Positions 1-8,972 of a stretch of DNA of 64,000 bases are shown here, in pieces. The notes beneath the pieces are model-generated. The model ran no database searches. It was not told the DNA's origin and was given only the letters and a program-made list of their open reading frames with translations. Position 1 is the stretch's first letter, and the number at the start of each line of letters is the position of its first letter. The stretch is from an uncultured Eubacteriales bacterium (GTDB taxonomy: Bacteria; Bacillota; Clostridia; Lachnospirales; Lachnospiraceae): assembly GCA_949284175.1 (NCBI GenBank), contig CASDVE010000010.1, forward strand, positions 37,429 to 101,428, written 5' to 3'. A program made the position numbers and the translations under genes.

Positions 1-1
1 C

Positions 2-1765
2 ATGAGTCGTTTCAGTCAATATGGTAATTATGATTTGTATCCAGAAACAAAGATTGAAGGATTTGATACGAGTGCATGGGAAGGAAAGGAAACTATCGTT
101 TCAGAGTTAAAACAAAAAATACAACTGCTTTTAAAAGAAAAACAGAGAATTATCGTATGTTTTGATTGTTACCCTGGAGTGGATAAAGAGGAAATCTTAT
201 CACTGGCAAAAGAATGCAATCCTGTGAAAATCTTTGATACAGAAGACTATGCAAAAAGCGAAGAAATATTAAATGAAGAGTTTCATGACTATATGACGGA
301 GGATAGGGTATTTGGCATTATGTGCCACAAAAAATTAGAGGATTTTTTTTGTAAAGAAGCAGTAAAACAGGCAAAAAGTCAATTGGAAGACATAAAATCT
401 GGTGTGATCCTAGTGGTAGGAGTGGGAGCAAGCCTTCTTGCCCAGTCGGATCTCTTTGTTTATTGCAATATCACAAGGTGGGAAATTCAGCTTCGGTATC
501 GGGCAGGCATGTCAAACTGGCATTGCACCAATGAGAATGATCCTGTTCTTACAAAATATAAAAGGGGATTTTTTATTGAGTGGAGATTGGCAGATCGGTA
601 TAAAAAAGAACGTTATGCACAGTTTGATTATCTGTTGGATACGGAAAGGAAAAAACATCTTAAAATGGTTACCGGACAAGCATATCGGGAAGGATTAAAG
701 CAAGTGAGCAAAAAGCCGTTTCGTATGGAGCCATATTTTGATCCCGGAGTATGGGGTGGAAAATGGATGCAGAAAAAGTTTGGTTTGGACGAAAAACAGC
801 CGAATTTTGCATGGAGTTTTGATGGTGTTCCAGAAGAAAACAGTTTGAATTTGAACTATGGAAAAGTGACTATAAAAGTTCCTGCCATCGATCTTGTTTT
901 GTATTGCCCAAGAGATCTTTTAGGAGAGCGGGTTCATGGAAGGTTTGGAGCAGAATTTCCGATTCGTTTTGACTTGTTGGATACGATGGGCGGAGGAAAT
1001 CTTTCCTTACAAGTGCATCCGTTGACAGAATATATTCAAGATACATTTGGGATGCACTATACCCAAGATGAGAGCTATTATCTTTTGGATTGTGACGATA
1101 CCGAAGAAACGTATGTGTACTTAGGAGTGAAAAAAGGTATCGATCCAAAGGCAATGGAGCGGGATTTACGTCTGGCACAAAAAGGAGAAATAGAGTTTCC
1201 AGCAGAAACCTATGTAAATAAAGTTGCTGTAAAACCTCACGATCATATTTTGATACCAGCAGGTACGGTTCACTGTTCTGGAAAAAATACGATGGTGTTA
1301 GAAATCAGTGCAACCCCTTATATTTTCACATTTAAATTATGGGATTGGGGAAGAGTTGGGTTAGATGGACTTCCAAGACCGATACATATTGAACATGGGA
1401 TGAAGAATATTCAATGGGATCGGGATACGGATTGGATTTATGAGAATTTAGTCGGTCAGCAACAGGTGGTGGAACAAGGAATTGGATATGAAATCGAACG
1501 AACAGGACTGCATAACCGAGAATTTATTGATACGATGCGTTATACATTGACGGATTCTTATACGGTGAACATGGAAGATTCGGTTCATGTGATGAATCTT
1601 GTGGGTGGAAGTCATGCACGTATTGAAAGTGTGGATGAAAGTTTTAAACCATTTGAACTGCATTATGCAGAAACAATGATTGTGCCAGCAAGCGTAGGGC
1701 GATATAAGATTGTTTCAGAAAAGCAAGAAGAGATTAAGCTCATTGTGGCGTCTATTAGAAAATAG
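2..1765 (+). CDS. manA: Class I mannose-6-phosphate isomerase with N-terminal kinase-like domain
   Basis: Interconverts mannose-6-phosphate and fructose-6-phosphate in the cytoplasm. The C-terminal part (about residues 240-587) is a type I phosphomannose isomerase: the metal site is visible as the QVHP segment near residue 338, a Glu in DESYY near 357, and a His in PAGTVHCSG near 424. The first ~230 residues are extra. They resemble a nucleoside-kinase fold (VVGVGASLL, then a WEIQLRYRAG segment) but show no P-loop, so this part is probably non-catalytic. At 587 aa it is far longer than a stand-alone ManA (about 320-390 aa). The ATG lies at the very edge of the window, so its SD cannot be seen and the true start could be further upstream. 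It is followed after 43 bp by a GH38-type gene and fits as the entry step for released mannose. Confidence 0.78.
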   Translation: MSRFSQYGNYDLYPETKIEGFDTSAWEGKETIVSELKQKIQLLLKEKQRIIVCFDCYPGVDKEEILSLAKECNPVKIFDTEDYAKSEEILNEEFHDYMTEDRVFGIMCHKKLEDFFCKEAVKQAKSQLEDIKSGVILVVGVGASLLAQSDLFVYCNITRWEIQLRYRAGMSNWHCTNENDPVLTKYKRGFFIEWRLADRYKKERYAQFDYLLDTERKKHLKMVTGQAYREGLKQVSKKPFRMEPYFDPGVWGGKWMQKKFGLDEKQPNFAWSFDGVPEENSLNLNYGKVTIKVPAIDLVLYCPRDLLGERVHGRFGAEFPIRFDLLDTMGGGNLSLQVHPLTEYIQDTFGMHYTQDESYYLLDCDDTEETYVYLGVKKGIDPKAMERDLRLAQKGEIEFPAETYVNKVAVKPHDHILIPAGTVHCSGKNTMVLEISATPYIFTFKLWDWGRVGLDGLPRPIHIEHGMKNIQWDRDTDWIYENLVGQQQVVEQGIGYEIERTGLHNREFIDTMRYTLTDSYTVNMEDSVHVMNLVGGSHARIESVDESFKPFELHYAETMIVPASVGRYKIVSEKQEEIKLIVASIRK

Positions 1766-1808
1766 AGATTATGTTTATCCATATCATCAATAAAAGGAGA
1801 AGTGAACC

Positions 1809-4208
1809 ATGAAGGAAAGAAACATCAAAAAAGTATATGTCATCCATCATTCCCATACGGATATTGGATACACAGATTTGCAAGAACGAGTGATTGACAC
1901 ACAAAAAGATTATATTCATACTGTACTTTCAATTATGGACAAGCCAGAGTATCAGAATTTTCGTTGGAATTGTGAAACACTTTTTTGCGTAGAAGAATTT
2001 TTTAAATCCGCAACAAAAGAAGAAAAAGAGAGATTTTGTAGCCTTGTAGCGGAAGGAAAACTGGGACTATCTGCAAATTATTTGAATTTCAATGATTTAT
2101 TAGATAGTGATATTTATGATGAGCGTTTAAACGAGTGGACAGCGTATTTTGAAAAGAAAGGCATTCAGATGAAAACAGCAATGTTTGCTGATATTAATGG
2201 AATCTCTATGGGATGTCGAGATGCTATGCTAAATCATGGAGTGGAGTTTCTCTATACAAACATCCATTGTCATCATGGGATGTATCCTCTTTATCAAAAC
2301 CAAAATGCTTATTGGTGGGAAAATAAAGTAGGAAAACGAATGCTAGTATGGAATGGAGAACATTATAATTTAGGAAATGTCTTAGGGATAAAACCAAATC
2401 AGATCACAAATTATATGCAAAGAACCTATCTTGGAACAGAAGGAATTCCAGACAGTCCGATTCATACGCTTTATGATAACTTGATAAAATATTTGGATAG
2501 CTGTGAAGAGCAAGGATATCCATATAATTTCATGATCACGTCTGTATCCGGAGTTTTCAGCGATAATGCACCACCATCTTTAGAAATTTTAAAGACAGTG
2601 GAAGAGTTTAATACAGTATACGGAAAAGAAGTTACACTCTGTATGGTTTCTCTTCAAGAATTGTATGAGGCGATAAGAGAGGAATTGGTGGATGCACCTG
2701 TTTATCATGGAGATTTGACAGACTGGTGGGCAAATGGAGTGGGAAGCACTCCTTATGCCGTTAAACATTATAAGGATGCAAGACATCGCTATCACTTATG
2801 TGAACGTCTGGATAAGAAGGTAAGGGAGAAGTATCAAGAATATTGGAGGATGGCACAGGATAACTTACTGTTATATGCGGAACACACATGGGGACATTCT
2901 TCTACCATTACCAATCCTTATGATACTATGGTGTTAAATCTCGATATGAGAAAGAACAGTTATGCGTCCAAAGCCCATGAGGCAACATCACATATTTTGA
3001 ATCAGATTGCAAAAGAAAAGGGAGATATTCTTCGGTATTATCAGACCGATGGAAAAATAAAAGTGTGCAATGTGTCAAAAGCTGATTGTCCTCAGCTTGT
3101 TGAATTTTATATCGAAACCATGAAACTGGAAAATGCACAGATTATGGACGAAACAGGGCGAGTGATTCCTTGTCAAGTTTCTCCTCATCCAAGAGGGAGA
3201 AAAATTAGTTTTCTTGATCGATTTACCGAAGGAGAGGAAAAAGTTTATACCTATCAGGAATTGCCAGCGGTTGTAGAAACCATCAACACACGCAAATGTT
3301 ATATGGGTTCTGAGCGTGTGAAAGATATTGTCAATGAGTATGAGAAAGAAAGTTATCACTTGCCATACTATTTTGAAAATCAATTTTTCCATCTGTCTTA
3401 TGAACCACAAAAAGGAATCCTTTCTTTTATTGATAAACGAACAGGTAAGGAAATGCTTGGCGATGGGGTTGCACCTATCTTCACTCCACTTTATGAAGTG
3501 ACAAAAGTGAAAAAGGAAAGACGAACTGGTGATAGTCCAGAACATGAAGAACGCAGGCTGATAGGACGCAATATGAGAGGATGTCATGCCAAATTATATA
3601 TTGGAGAGCTGGAAGAAATCATTTGTGAAGAGCGTGGGGCAGTCTTTAGCATTCTTCGTTTCCGCTATACATTAGAAGGAACGGTGCACGCAGATGTGGT
3701 GGTAAAATTCTTTGAGGGCATTCCAAGAATCGACTTTAAATTGGAACTAGGTAAGACCATTTCTTCTGATATTGAAAGTGTATTCTTACCACTCAGTTTA
3801 AAATTTGACAAGAGCAATCTCTATATAAGAAAAGGAGAAGAAGCCTTTCGACCAGGAATGGATCAGGTTCCAGGCACTTGTATGGAGTTTTATATGTCTG
3901 ATGAAGGATTGGCATATGTATCACCAGAAGGCGGTGCTATGATCGCGATTCACGATACACCACTCCTATATATGGGAGAAATGAAACATCATCCGATTCG
4001 GTTATGTGAAGGAAGAGAAGAAGATAACAAGCGACCAGTGTATTCTTGGGTGATGAATAATATATGGGAAACGAATTTTAAAATGGATCTATCCGGATTT
4101 TGTGAATATACATATAGTCTATGGTTAAGTGAAGAAAAAGATCCAGAAGAGGCTATGACACAGGTAAAAGAACGTACCTTTGATCCTTATGTACTGATTG
4201 TAGAATAA
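1809..4208 (+). CDS. GH38-type alpha-mannosidase-like protein (DUF5054-like)
   Basis: A 799-aa protein with the N-terminal signature of GH38-like sugar hydrolases (HHSHTDIGYTDLQ, residues 13-25). The likely nucleophile Asp lies in the MFADINGISMG segment near residue 125, followed by the aromatic/His-rich stretch expected in the (beta/alpha)7 domain. The C-terminal half is beta-sandwich-like. It has no signal peptide, so it is cytoplasmic. It differs clearly from the canonical GH38 at 10003-13095 (no AWWWTVAQT or LPDVFGYSG blocks), so substrate and linkage may differ; members of this branch are poorly characterised. The ATG has the SD AAAAGGAGAAG. The gene is cotranscribed with manA and ends at a strong terminator. 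The family is fairly certain; activity on alpha-mannosides is inferred from context. Confidence 0.7.
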   Translation: MKERNIKKVYVIHHSHTDIGYTDLQERVIDTQKDYIHTVLSIMDKPEYQNFRWNCETLFCVEEFFKSATKEEKERFCSLVAEGKLGLSANYLNFNDLLDSDIYDERLNEWTAYFEKKGIQMKTAMFADINGISMGCRDAMLNHGVEFLYTNIHCHHGMYPLYQNQNAYWWENKVGKRMLVWNGEHYNLGNVLGIKPNQITNYMQRTYLGTEGIPDSPIHTLYDNLIKYLDSCEEQGYPYNFMITSVSGVFSDNAPPSLEILKTVEEFNTVYGKEVTLCMVSLQELYEAIREELVDAPVYHGDLTDWWANGVGSTPYAVKHYKDARHRYHLCERLDKKVREKYQEYWRMAQDNLLLYAEHTWGHSSTITNPYDTMVLNLDMRKNSYASKAHEATSHILNQIAKEKGDILRYYQTDGKIKVCNVSKADCPQLVEFYIETMKLENAQIMDETGRVIPCQVSPHPRGRKISFLDRFTEGEEKVYTYQELPAVVETINTRKCYMGSERVKDIVNEYEKESYHLPYYFENQFFHLSYEPQKGILSFIDKRTGKEMLGDGVAPIFTPLYEVTKVKKERRTGDSPEHEERRLIGRNMRGCHAKLYIGELEEIICEERGAVFSILRFRYTLEGTVHADVVVKFFEGIPRIDFKLELGKTISSDIESVFLPLSLKFDKSNLYIRKGEEAFRPGMDQVPGTCMEFYMSDEGLAYVSPEGGAMIAIHDTPLLYMGEMKHHPIRLCEGREEDNKRPVYSWVMNNIWETNFKMDLSGFCEYTYSLWLSEEKDPEEAMTQVKERTFDPYVLIVE

Positions 4209-4219
4209 AAAGAAATGCG

Positions 4220-4253
4220 AAAAAGTGGTGCTATATAATAGCACCACTTTTTA
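4220..4253 (+). terminator. Intrinsic terminator after the manA / GH38-like pair
   Basis: A 14-bp perfect stem (AAAAGTGGTGCTAT / ATAGCACCACTTTT) with a 2-3 nt loop, followed by T. It separates the first two genes from the LacI-led operon, so that operon needs its own promoter. Confidence 0.85.
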
Positions 4254-4288
4254 CGTTAGTTTCCGAAAAACCAATGGTTTTTGAATAA

Positions 4289-4303
4289 ATGTTAAGTAAC
4301 AAT
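4289..4303. promoter_or_regulatory. Operator-like site O1
   Basis: ATGTTAAGTAACAAT contains the inverted repeat TGTTA-AG-TAACA. A near-identical copy lies 153 bp downstream at 4442-4456. Two LacI-type operators flanking a promoter in front of a lacI-family gene suggest autoregulation by looping. The assignment is an inference. Confidence 0.45.
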
Positions 4304-4402
4304 TTAGAGAAGTAAACTGGAAAAGTTACAGAGATTAGTTGTTAAATATATATAAAAATAGTGATTAATAAATGTATATATTGACGAAAATGAATAATAA
4401 AA

Positions 4403-4431
4403 TGTACATATGGAAAAAAATGTGTTATTAT
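4403..4431 (+). promoter_or_regulatory. Candidate sigma-A promoter for the mannoside operon
   Basis: TGTACA (4403-4408), 17 bp, TATTAT (4426-4431). The predicted start near 4438 lies just before O2, so a repressor bound there would block elongation. The -35 is weak, and TTGACG at 4381 is an alternative with a poor -10. Confidence 0.35.
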
Positions 4432-4441
4432 AAATACAAAG

Positions 4442-4456
4442 ATGTTAAGCAACAAT
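4442..4456. promoter_or_regulatory. Operator-like site O2 in the lacI leader
   Basis: ATGTTAAGCAACAAT differs from O1 at one base. It lies between the predicted transcription start and the SD (GGAGTGAGGAG, 4463-4473) of the lacI-family gene. Its first three bases form an in-frame ATG that extends the reading frame but has no SD. Confidence 0.45.
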
Positions 4457-4477
4457 ATAGATGGAGTGAGGAGTATA

Positions 4478-5482
4478 ATGAGTGGAAAAAAAACGGTTTC
4501 CATGCAGAATTTAGCTGATGAATTGGGTATTAGTAAAGTAACAATTTCAAAAGCACTGAATGGAAAAGATGGAGTTAGCGATGAATTGAAAAAAAAGATT
4601 TTTCAAATCGCAGACCAGTATGGATACGTATTACCGGATTATGGGAAACGAAAATCCAGAAAAGTAGGGATTATTATGAGCGAAAGATTTAATTCTGGTG
4701 ACGAAGGCAAGTTCTATATGGGAATGTATGAGCGAATTGTCAGCGAGTTAAGAAAGTATTCATGCTCTAGTGTTATGGTAACACCAAATAGAACGACTTT
4801 AAATAGTGATTTACAAACATTGAGTGATAAGGGAGTTTTTGATGGTCTGATATTTCTTGGAATTTTAGATGGAGTGGTGAAGAAACGATTGGATAGGATT
4901 CCGATTCCAAAGGTATATGTGGATGTCTATGATGAAACCCATAAATCGGATTCGGTCGTAACAGAAAATCTTTACAGCACGTATGAAATTACGGATTATC
5001 TCATTACAAAAGGACATAGAGAGATTGGATTTGTAGGAACAGTAGGCAGTACTACAAGTATTACGGATCGGTATCTTGGCTATGTTAGAAGGTTGTTAGA
5101 ACAGGGAATTAAGCCAAAGGATGAATGGAATATTCCAGATAGGGATGAACAAGGACGAGCCATTCGATTACAGCTTCCAAAAGAGCTTCCAACGGCATTT
5201 GTGTGTAACTGTGATGAAACGGCATTTCAGATGGTGAAGGAGTTAAAACTTCGAGGTCTTAGCGTGCCCCATGATATTTCCGTTGTAGGATTTGATAATT
5301 CCATTTATGCAGAACTTTGTGATCCGCCACTTACAACAGTCGCTGTGGACATTGAAAAAATCGGTAGGATAGCAGTTAGGTGTATAAGAAAATATATGGA
5401 ACATCCTGATAAGAAAGGAGGAGAAGTTTTTCGTGTTCCGGGACAGATTGTTTGTAGGAATTCGATTAAAGAAATTAGGTAG
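4478..5482 (+). CDS. LacI-family transcriptional regulator
   Basis: A 334-aa regulator of the mannoside operon. The N-terminal helix-turn-helix is clear (MQNLADELGISKVTISKALNG, about residues 9-29). A periplasmic-binding-protein-like effector domain follows, with the typical VGFDNSIYAELCDPPLTTV block near residue 280. The ATG at 4478 is chosen because GGAGTGAGGAG precedes it at proper spacing; an upstream in-frame ATG at 4442 lies inside an operator-like site. It is the first gene of a run that continues through the ABC importer, GH130, GH38, GH3 and GH125 without an obvious terminator. The effector is probably a mannose-containing oligosaccharide or phosphorylated derivative, by context only. 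Confidence 0.9.
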   Translation: MSGKKTVSMQNLADELGISKVTISKALNGKDGVSDELKKKIFQIADQYGYVLPDYGKRKSRKVGIIMSERFNSGDEGKFYMGMYERIVSELRKYSCSSVMVTPNRTTLNSDLQTLSDKGVFDGLIFLGILDGVVKKRLDRIPIPKVYVDVYDETHKSDSVVTENLYSTYEITDYLITKGHREIGFVGTVGSTTSITDRYLGYVRRLLEQGIKPKDEWNIPDRDEQGRAIRLQLPKELPTAFVCNCDETAFQMVKELKLRGLSVPHDISVVGFDNSIYAELCDPPLTTVAVDIEKIGRIAVRCIRKYMEHPDKKGGEVFRVPGQIVCRNSIKEIR

Positions 5483-5512
5483 CAAAATGTGAAAGAAAGG
5501 GAGGAATGTAAT

Positions 5513-6469
5513 GTGAAAGAGAAAAGTAAATCTAAAAATTTAAAAGGGAAATGGACAAAAAATGATACGGAGTTGACATTACTGGCTTTGCCAACGACCA
5601 TTTGGTACATTTTATTTTCATTTCTTCCAATGTTTGGTCTTATTATTGCATTTAAGAATTATAAGGTTACTCCAGGACATGGATTTATTTACAATGTGCT
5701 TCACAGTGAGTGGGCTGGGTTTAAAAACTTTGAGTTCTTAATTAAGTCCAATGATTTATTCGTAATCCTTAGAAATACCATTCTGTATAACTTAGCATTT
5801 ATTGTACTAGGAATGATTCTTGCGGTGACGCTTGCAATCATGATTAACGAGCTATACAGTAAAAGAAAATCAAAAGTATACCAGACACTGATGTTTTTCC
5901 CATACTTTATGTCATGGGTAGTTGTTGCTTATTTCCTCGATGCGTTCTTAAACCAAGACAACGGTTTAATCAACGGTATGTTAAGAGATGGAGGAAATGA
6001 GCCAATCCAATGGTATATGACAGCAGGTGTATGGCCTTTTATCTTAATTTTCATGTTCTTATGGAAATCAACGGGATATAACATGGTTATCTACCTATCC
6101 AGCCTTTCAGGAATTGACACCACATTATATGAAGCGGCTTCTATTGATGGGGCGACAAAATGGCAACAGATTAGAAATATTACATTGCCTTGTCTTAAAA
6201 ATGTCATTATTATGATGTTCATTTTGAATATAGGTAAGATCTTCTATTCCGACTTCGGACTATTCTATCAGCTTTCACAAGGAGCAAGTGGTTCTATCTT
6301 TAATACAACAGCAACCATTGATACTTATGTATTTAACGCATTGCGGTCAAATACTCCTGTGGGAATGACTTCGGCGGTTACATTCTTCCAGTCTGTGGCT
6401 TGTTGCATTACGATCCTTGTAGCAAATGCAATTGTTAAGAAGATAGATTCTGATAGTGCAATTATATAG
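5513..6469 (+). CDS. Sugar ABC transporter permease (LplB-type)
   Basis: A 318-aa inner-membrane permease of the oligosaccharide ABC importer. It has about six membrane helices and the cytoplasmic EAA loop (YEAASIDGATKWQQIRNITLP). I chose the GTG at 5513, preceded by AAAGGGAGG with 8 nt spacing; a GTG at 5489 is in frame but lacks an SD. It starts about 30 bp after the LacI gene and is followed by the second permease after 17 bp. No ATP-binding subunit is encoded here, so a shared MsmX-type ATPase elsewhere is expected. Confidence 0.9.
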   Translation: MKEKSKSKNLKGKWTKNDTELTLLALPTTIWYILFSFLPMFGLIIAFKNYKVTPGHGFIYNVLHSEWAGFKNFEFLIKSNDLFVILRNTILYNLAFIVLGMILAVTLAIMINELYSKRKSKVYQTLMFFPYFMSWVVVAYFLDAFLNQDNGLINGMLRDGGNEPIQWYMTAGVWPFILIFMFLWKSTGYNMVIYLSSLSGIDTTLYEAASIDGATKWQQIRNITLPCLKNVIIMMFILNIGKIFYSDFGLFYQLSQGASGSIFNTTATIDTYVFNALRSNTPVGMTSAVTFFQSVACCITILVANAIVKKIDSDSAII

Positions 6470-6486
6470 GAATAGGAGGGGTACAG

Positions 6487-7422
6487 ATGCAAAAAAAGAA
6501 AAAAGGATTTGAATTTCGGGAGTCAACTTCTAAGTTGAATCGGATCTCAAAGACAACCAATATAATTTTTAATATTATTTTTATCATACTCGCATTAGTA
6601 TGTATCATACCCGTTGTGTTTATCTTTATGATTTCTATTTCAGCAGAGGAATCCATTAAGTTAAATGGGTATCGTTTTATTCCAGAAACTTTTTCATTGG
6701 ATGCCTATAAGTTCTTATTTGATGAAGCACAGATGATTTTCCAAGCATTAGGAATTTCCATTCTTGTAACCGTTGTTGGTACGGTTATCGGTGTTATGCT
6801 TACAACGCTTATGGGATATGTAATATCAAGAAGAACGTATAAGTTAAATGACTTTTTTACGATGATCGTATTCATTCCTATGATTTTTAATGGTGGTATG
6901 ATTGCATCCTATGTAGTAAATACTCAGCTTTTAGGTTTAAAAGATAGCGTTTGGGCATTGATTTGGCCACTTTGCGTTTCATCCTTTAATGTTGTTATTT
7001 GTAAGACGTTTTTTAAAACAAATATTCCAGAATCCATCGTAGAATCCGCACAGATTGATGGGGCATCACAGATGCAGATCTTTTGGAAGATCGCATTGCC
7101 ACTTGCAAAACCGATGTTAGCAACCATTGCGTTATTCTTGACATTCGGATACTGGAACGACTGGTTCCAATCTTCTTTATACATTACAGACTCAAACTTA
7201 TATTCATTACAAGCACTGCTTGATCATGTGCAAAGAAATATCGAAGTGATGGCAAATAACCCTGCTGCTGGTGTTTCTATGGTTGAATATATGAATGCGA
7301 TGCCAAGAGAAGGCGCGAGAATGGCAATGGCAATGATTATTATTATTCCAATCGCATGTTGTTATCCATTTTTTCAGAAATACTTTATTTCAGGACTGAC
7401 AGTTGGTGCTGTAAAAGGTTGA
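6487..7422 (+). CDS. Carbohydrate ABC transporter permease (YtcP/MalG-type)
   Basis: A 311-aa second permease of the importer. The N-terminal helix (about residues 25-48) is followed by five more. The EAA motif is ESAQIDGASQMQIFWKIALP near residues 188-207. The C-terminus PFFQKYFISGLTVGAVKG is typical of the subfamily that pairs with LplB-type permeases and large lipoprotein-binding proteins. SD AGGAGGGG precedes the ATG. Confidence 0.9.
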   Translation: MQKKKKGFEFRESTSKLNRISKTTNIIFNIIFIILALVCIIPVVFIFMISISAEESIKLNGYRFIPETFSLDAYKFLFDEAQMIFQALGISILVTVVGTVIGVMLTTLMGYVISRRTYKLNDFFTMIVFIPMIFNGGMIASYVVNTQLLGLKDSVWALIWPLCVSSFNVVICKTFFKTNIPESIVESAQIDGASQMQIFWKIALPLAKPMLATIALFLTFGYWNDWFQSSLYITDSNLYSLQALLDHVQRNIEVMANNPAAGVSMVEYMNAMPREGARMAMAMIIIIPIACCYPFFQKYFISGLTVGAVKG

Positions 7423-7463
7423 TGGATAATTGCGCATAAACTAATTAAGAGGAGGAAGTTGTA

Positions 7464-8909
7464 ATGAGAAAAATGAGAAAAGTAGTTGCTTTAGCGATGT
7501 CAGCCGTTATGGCAATGGGAGTGTTAGCAGGATGTGGGGGAAGCAGTGGCACCTCTTCATCAAAAGATGGTGTTGTCACTTTGAAATGGATTCAAGTGGG
7601 AAACGGAATGCCAAAAAACTATAATAAGTGGTTAGAGCAAGTGAATCCTTACTTAGAAGAAAAGATCGGTGTCAATGTTGATATGGAGATTGTACCTTGG
7701 GGTGACTGGGATAACCGTAGAAGTGTTATCGCAAATTCTGGTGAATATTTCGATATTCTGTTCACAGACCAAACTCGTTATAATGGCGAAGTTTCTAGCG
7801 GAGTTTTCTTAGACATCTCTGATAAGGTAAAAGAAGTAACTCCAGATCTTTATAAAATGATTCCAGAAGATTATTGGGAAGCAGTTTCTTTAAATGACAA
7901 AGTTTATGGTGTACCAACATACAAAGATAGTTCATTTTCTGAGTACTTTATCTGGGATAAAGATGTTGCGGATAAATATGGAATTGATATCAATTCTATT
8001 CATGATTTTGAGTCTTTATATCCAGCATTGAAAAAAATCAAAGAAGGCGAAGGTACGGCGCCATTTTATATGTCTAAATCAGGTGCAAAAGTCATGATTG
8101 ACATGAACTTTGATAATTTGAGCTCAGGCTCTCAAGTTATCGGTGTAAACTATGATGATGATACAAAAACAGTGGTAAATCCACTGGAAAATGAAGATAT
8201 TTTATCAAATCTGGATATTATTCATAACATGTATAAAGAAGGAATCATCAATGGTGATGCACCGACTGCCGATGATACACCTAAATATCACACATTCTTT
8301 ATGGCTCAGGGCTGGAGCGGCGCAGCCAAAACATCATGGGGACCAAATTATGGTATTAAAAACTGCGAAGCTGTTCAGTTTGGAGAAACTGTTGTTTCTA
8401 ACAAAACAGTACAAGGTTCTATCAATGCTATTTACTCTGGAAGTAAACATCCAGATGAAGCATTAAAATTATTAGAATTAATCAATACAGATACAAAATT
8501 ACGTGACTGGTTCTACTATGGAGTAGAAGGAGAAGACTGGCAATACACAGAAGACAATAAAGTAGAAAGGCTCACATCTGATTGGGGAATGGCTGGTTAT
8601 ACACAGGGAAGTTACTTTACAGTATCTCAGCAAGTGACAGAAGAGTTTAACCAATGGGATGAAGTAAAACAATTAAATGAAAATGCAAAACCATCTCCTA
8701 TGCTTGGTTTTAGCTTAGATACAAGCAATATTCAAACAGAACTTGCAAACTGTAATGCAGTATTTGAAAAATATTATCCTGAGTTCTTTACAGGTGCGCA
8801 AGAACCAAGAAAATTGCTTGAAACAATCAAGAAAGAATTGGACACCGCTGGATGGGAGAAGATACGTGCAGAAGCTCAAAAGCAAGTGGATGCTTTTAGC
8901 GGAAAATAA
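7464..8909 (+). CDS. Extracellular solute-binding lipoprotein of the ABC importer
   Basis: A 481-aa lipoprotein. The signal peptide ends in the lipobox VLAGC with Cys24 as the predicted lipidation site, followed by a Gly/Ser linker. The mature part is a bilobal solute-binding protein of the size used with LplB/YtcP permeases. It captures oligosaccharides at the cell surface and passes them to the permeases at 5513-7422. SD GAGGAGG precedes the ATG. The substrate is inferred from neighbouring mannosidases. A stem-loop follows it, as is common for binding-protein genes made in excess over their permeases. Confidence 0.9.
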   Translation: MRKMRKVVALAMSAVMAMGVLAGCGGSSGTSSSKDGVVTLKWIQVGNGMPKNYNKWLEQVNPYLEEKIGVNVDMEIVPWGDWDNRRSVIANSGEYFDILFTDQTRYNGEVSSGVFLDISDKVKEVTPDLYKMIPEDYWEAVSLNDKVYGVPTYKDSSFSEYFIWDKDVADKYGIDINSIHDFESLYPALKKIKEGEGTAPFYMSKSGAKVMIDMNFDNLSSGSQVIGVNYDDDTKTVVNPLENEDILSNLDIIHNMYKEGIINGDAPTADDTPKYHTFFMAQGWSGAAKTSWGPNYGIKNCEAVQFGETVVSNKTVQGSINAIYSGSKHPDEALKLLELINTDTKLRDWFYYGVEGEDWQYTEDNKVERLTSDWGMAGYTQGSYFTVSQQVTEEFNQWDEVKQLNENAKPSPMLGFSLDTSNIQTELANCNAVFEKYYPEFFTGAQEPRKLLETIKKELDTAGWEKIRAEAQKQVDAFSGK

Positions 8910-8922
8910 AGTGGTAAAAGAA

Positions 8923-8953
8923 CAAGGGCATTTCAGAGAAAGAGATGCCCTTG
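8923..8953 (+). other. Intercistronic stem-loop after the binding-protein gene
   Basis: CAAGGGCAT (8923-8931) pairs perfectly with ATGCCCTTG (8945-8953) around a 13-nt loop. No T-tract follows, and the next gene starts 19 bp later, so it is more likely an mRNA-stabilising or processing element, or a leaky terminator, than a full stop. Confidence 0.5.
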
Positions 8954-8972
8954 ATCTAGTAAGGAGGAAACT

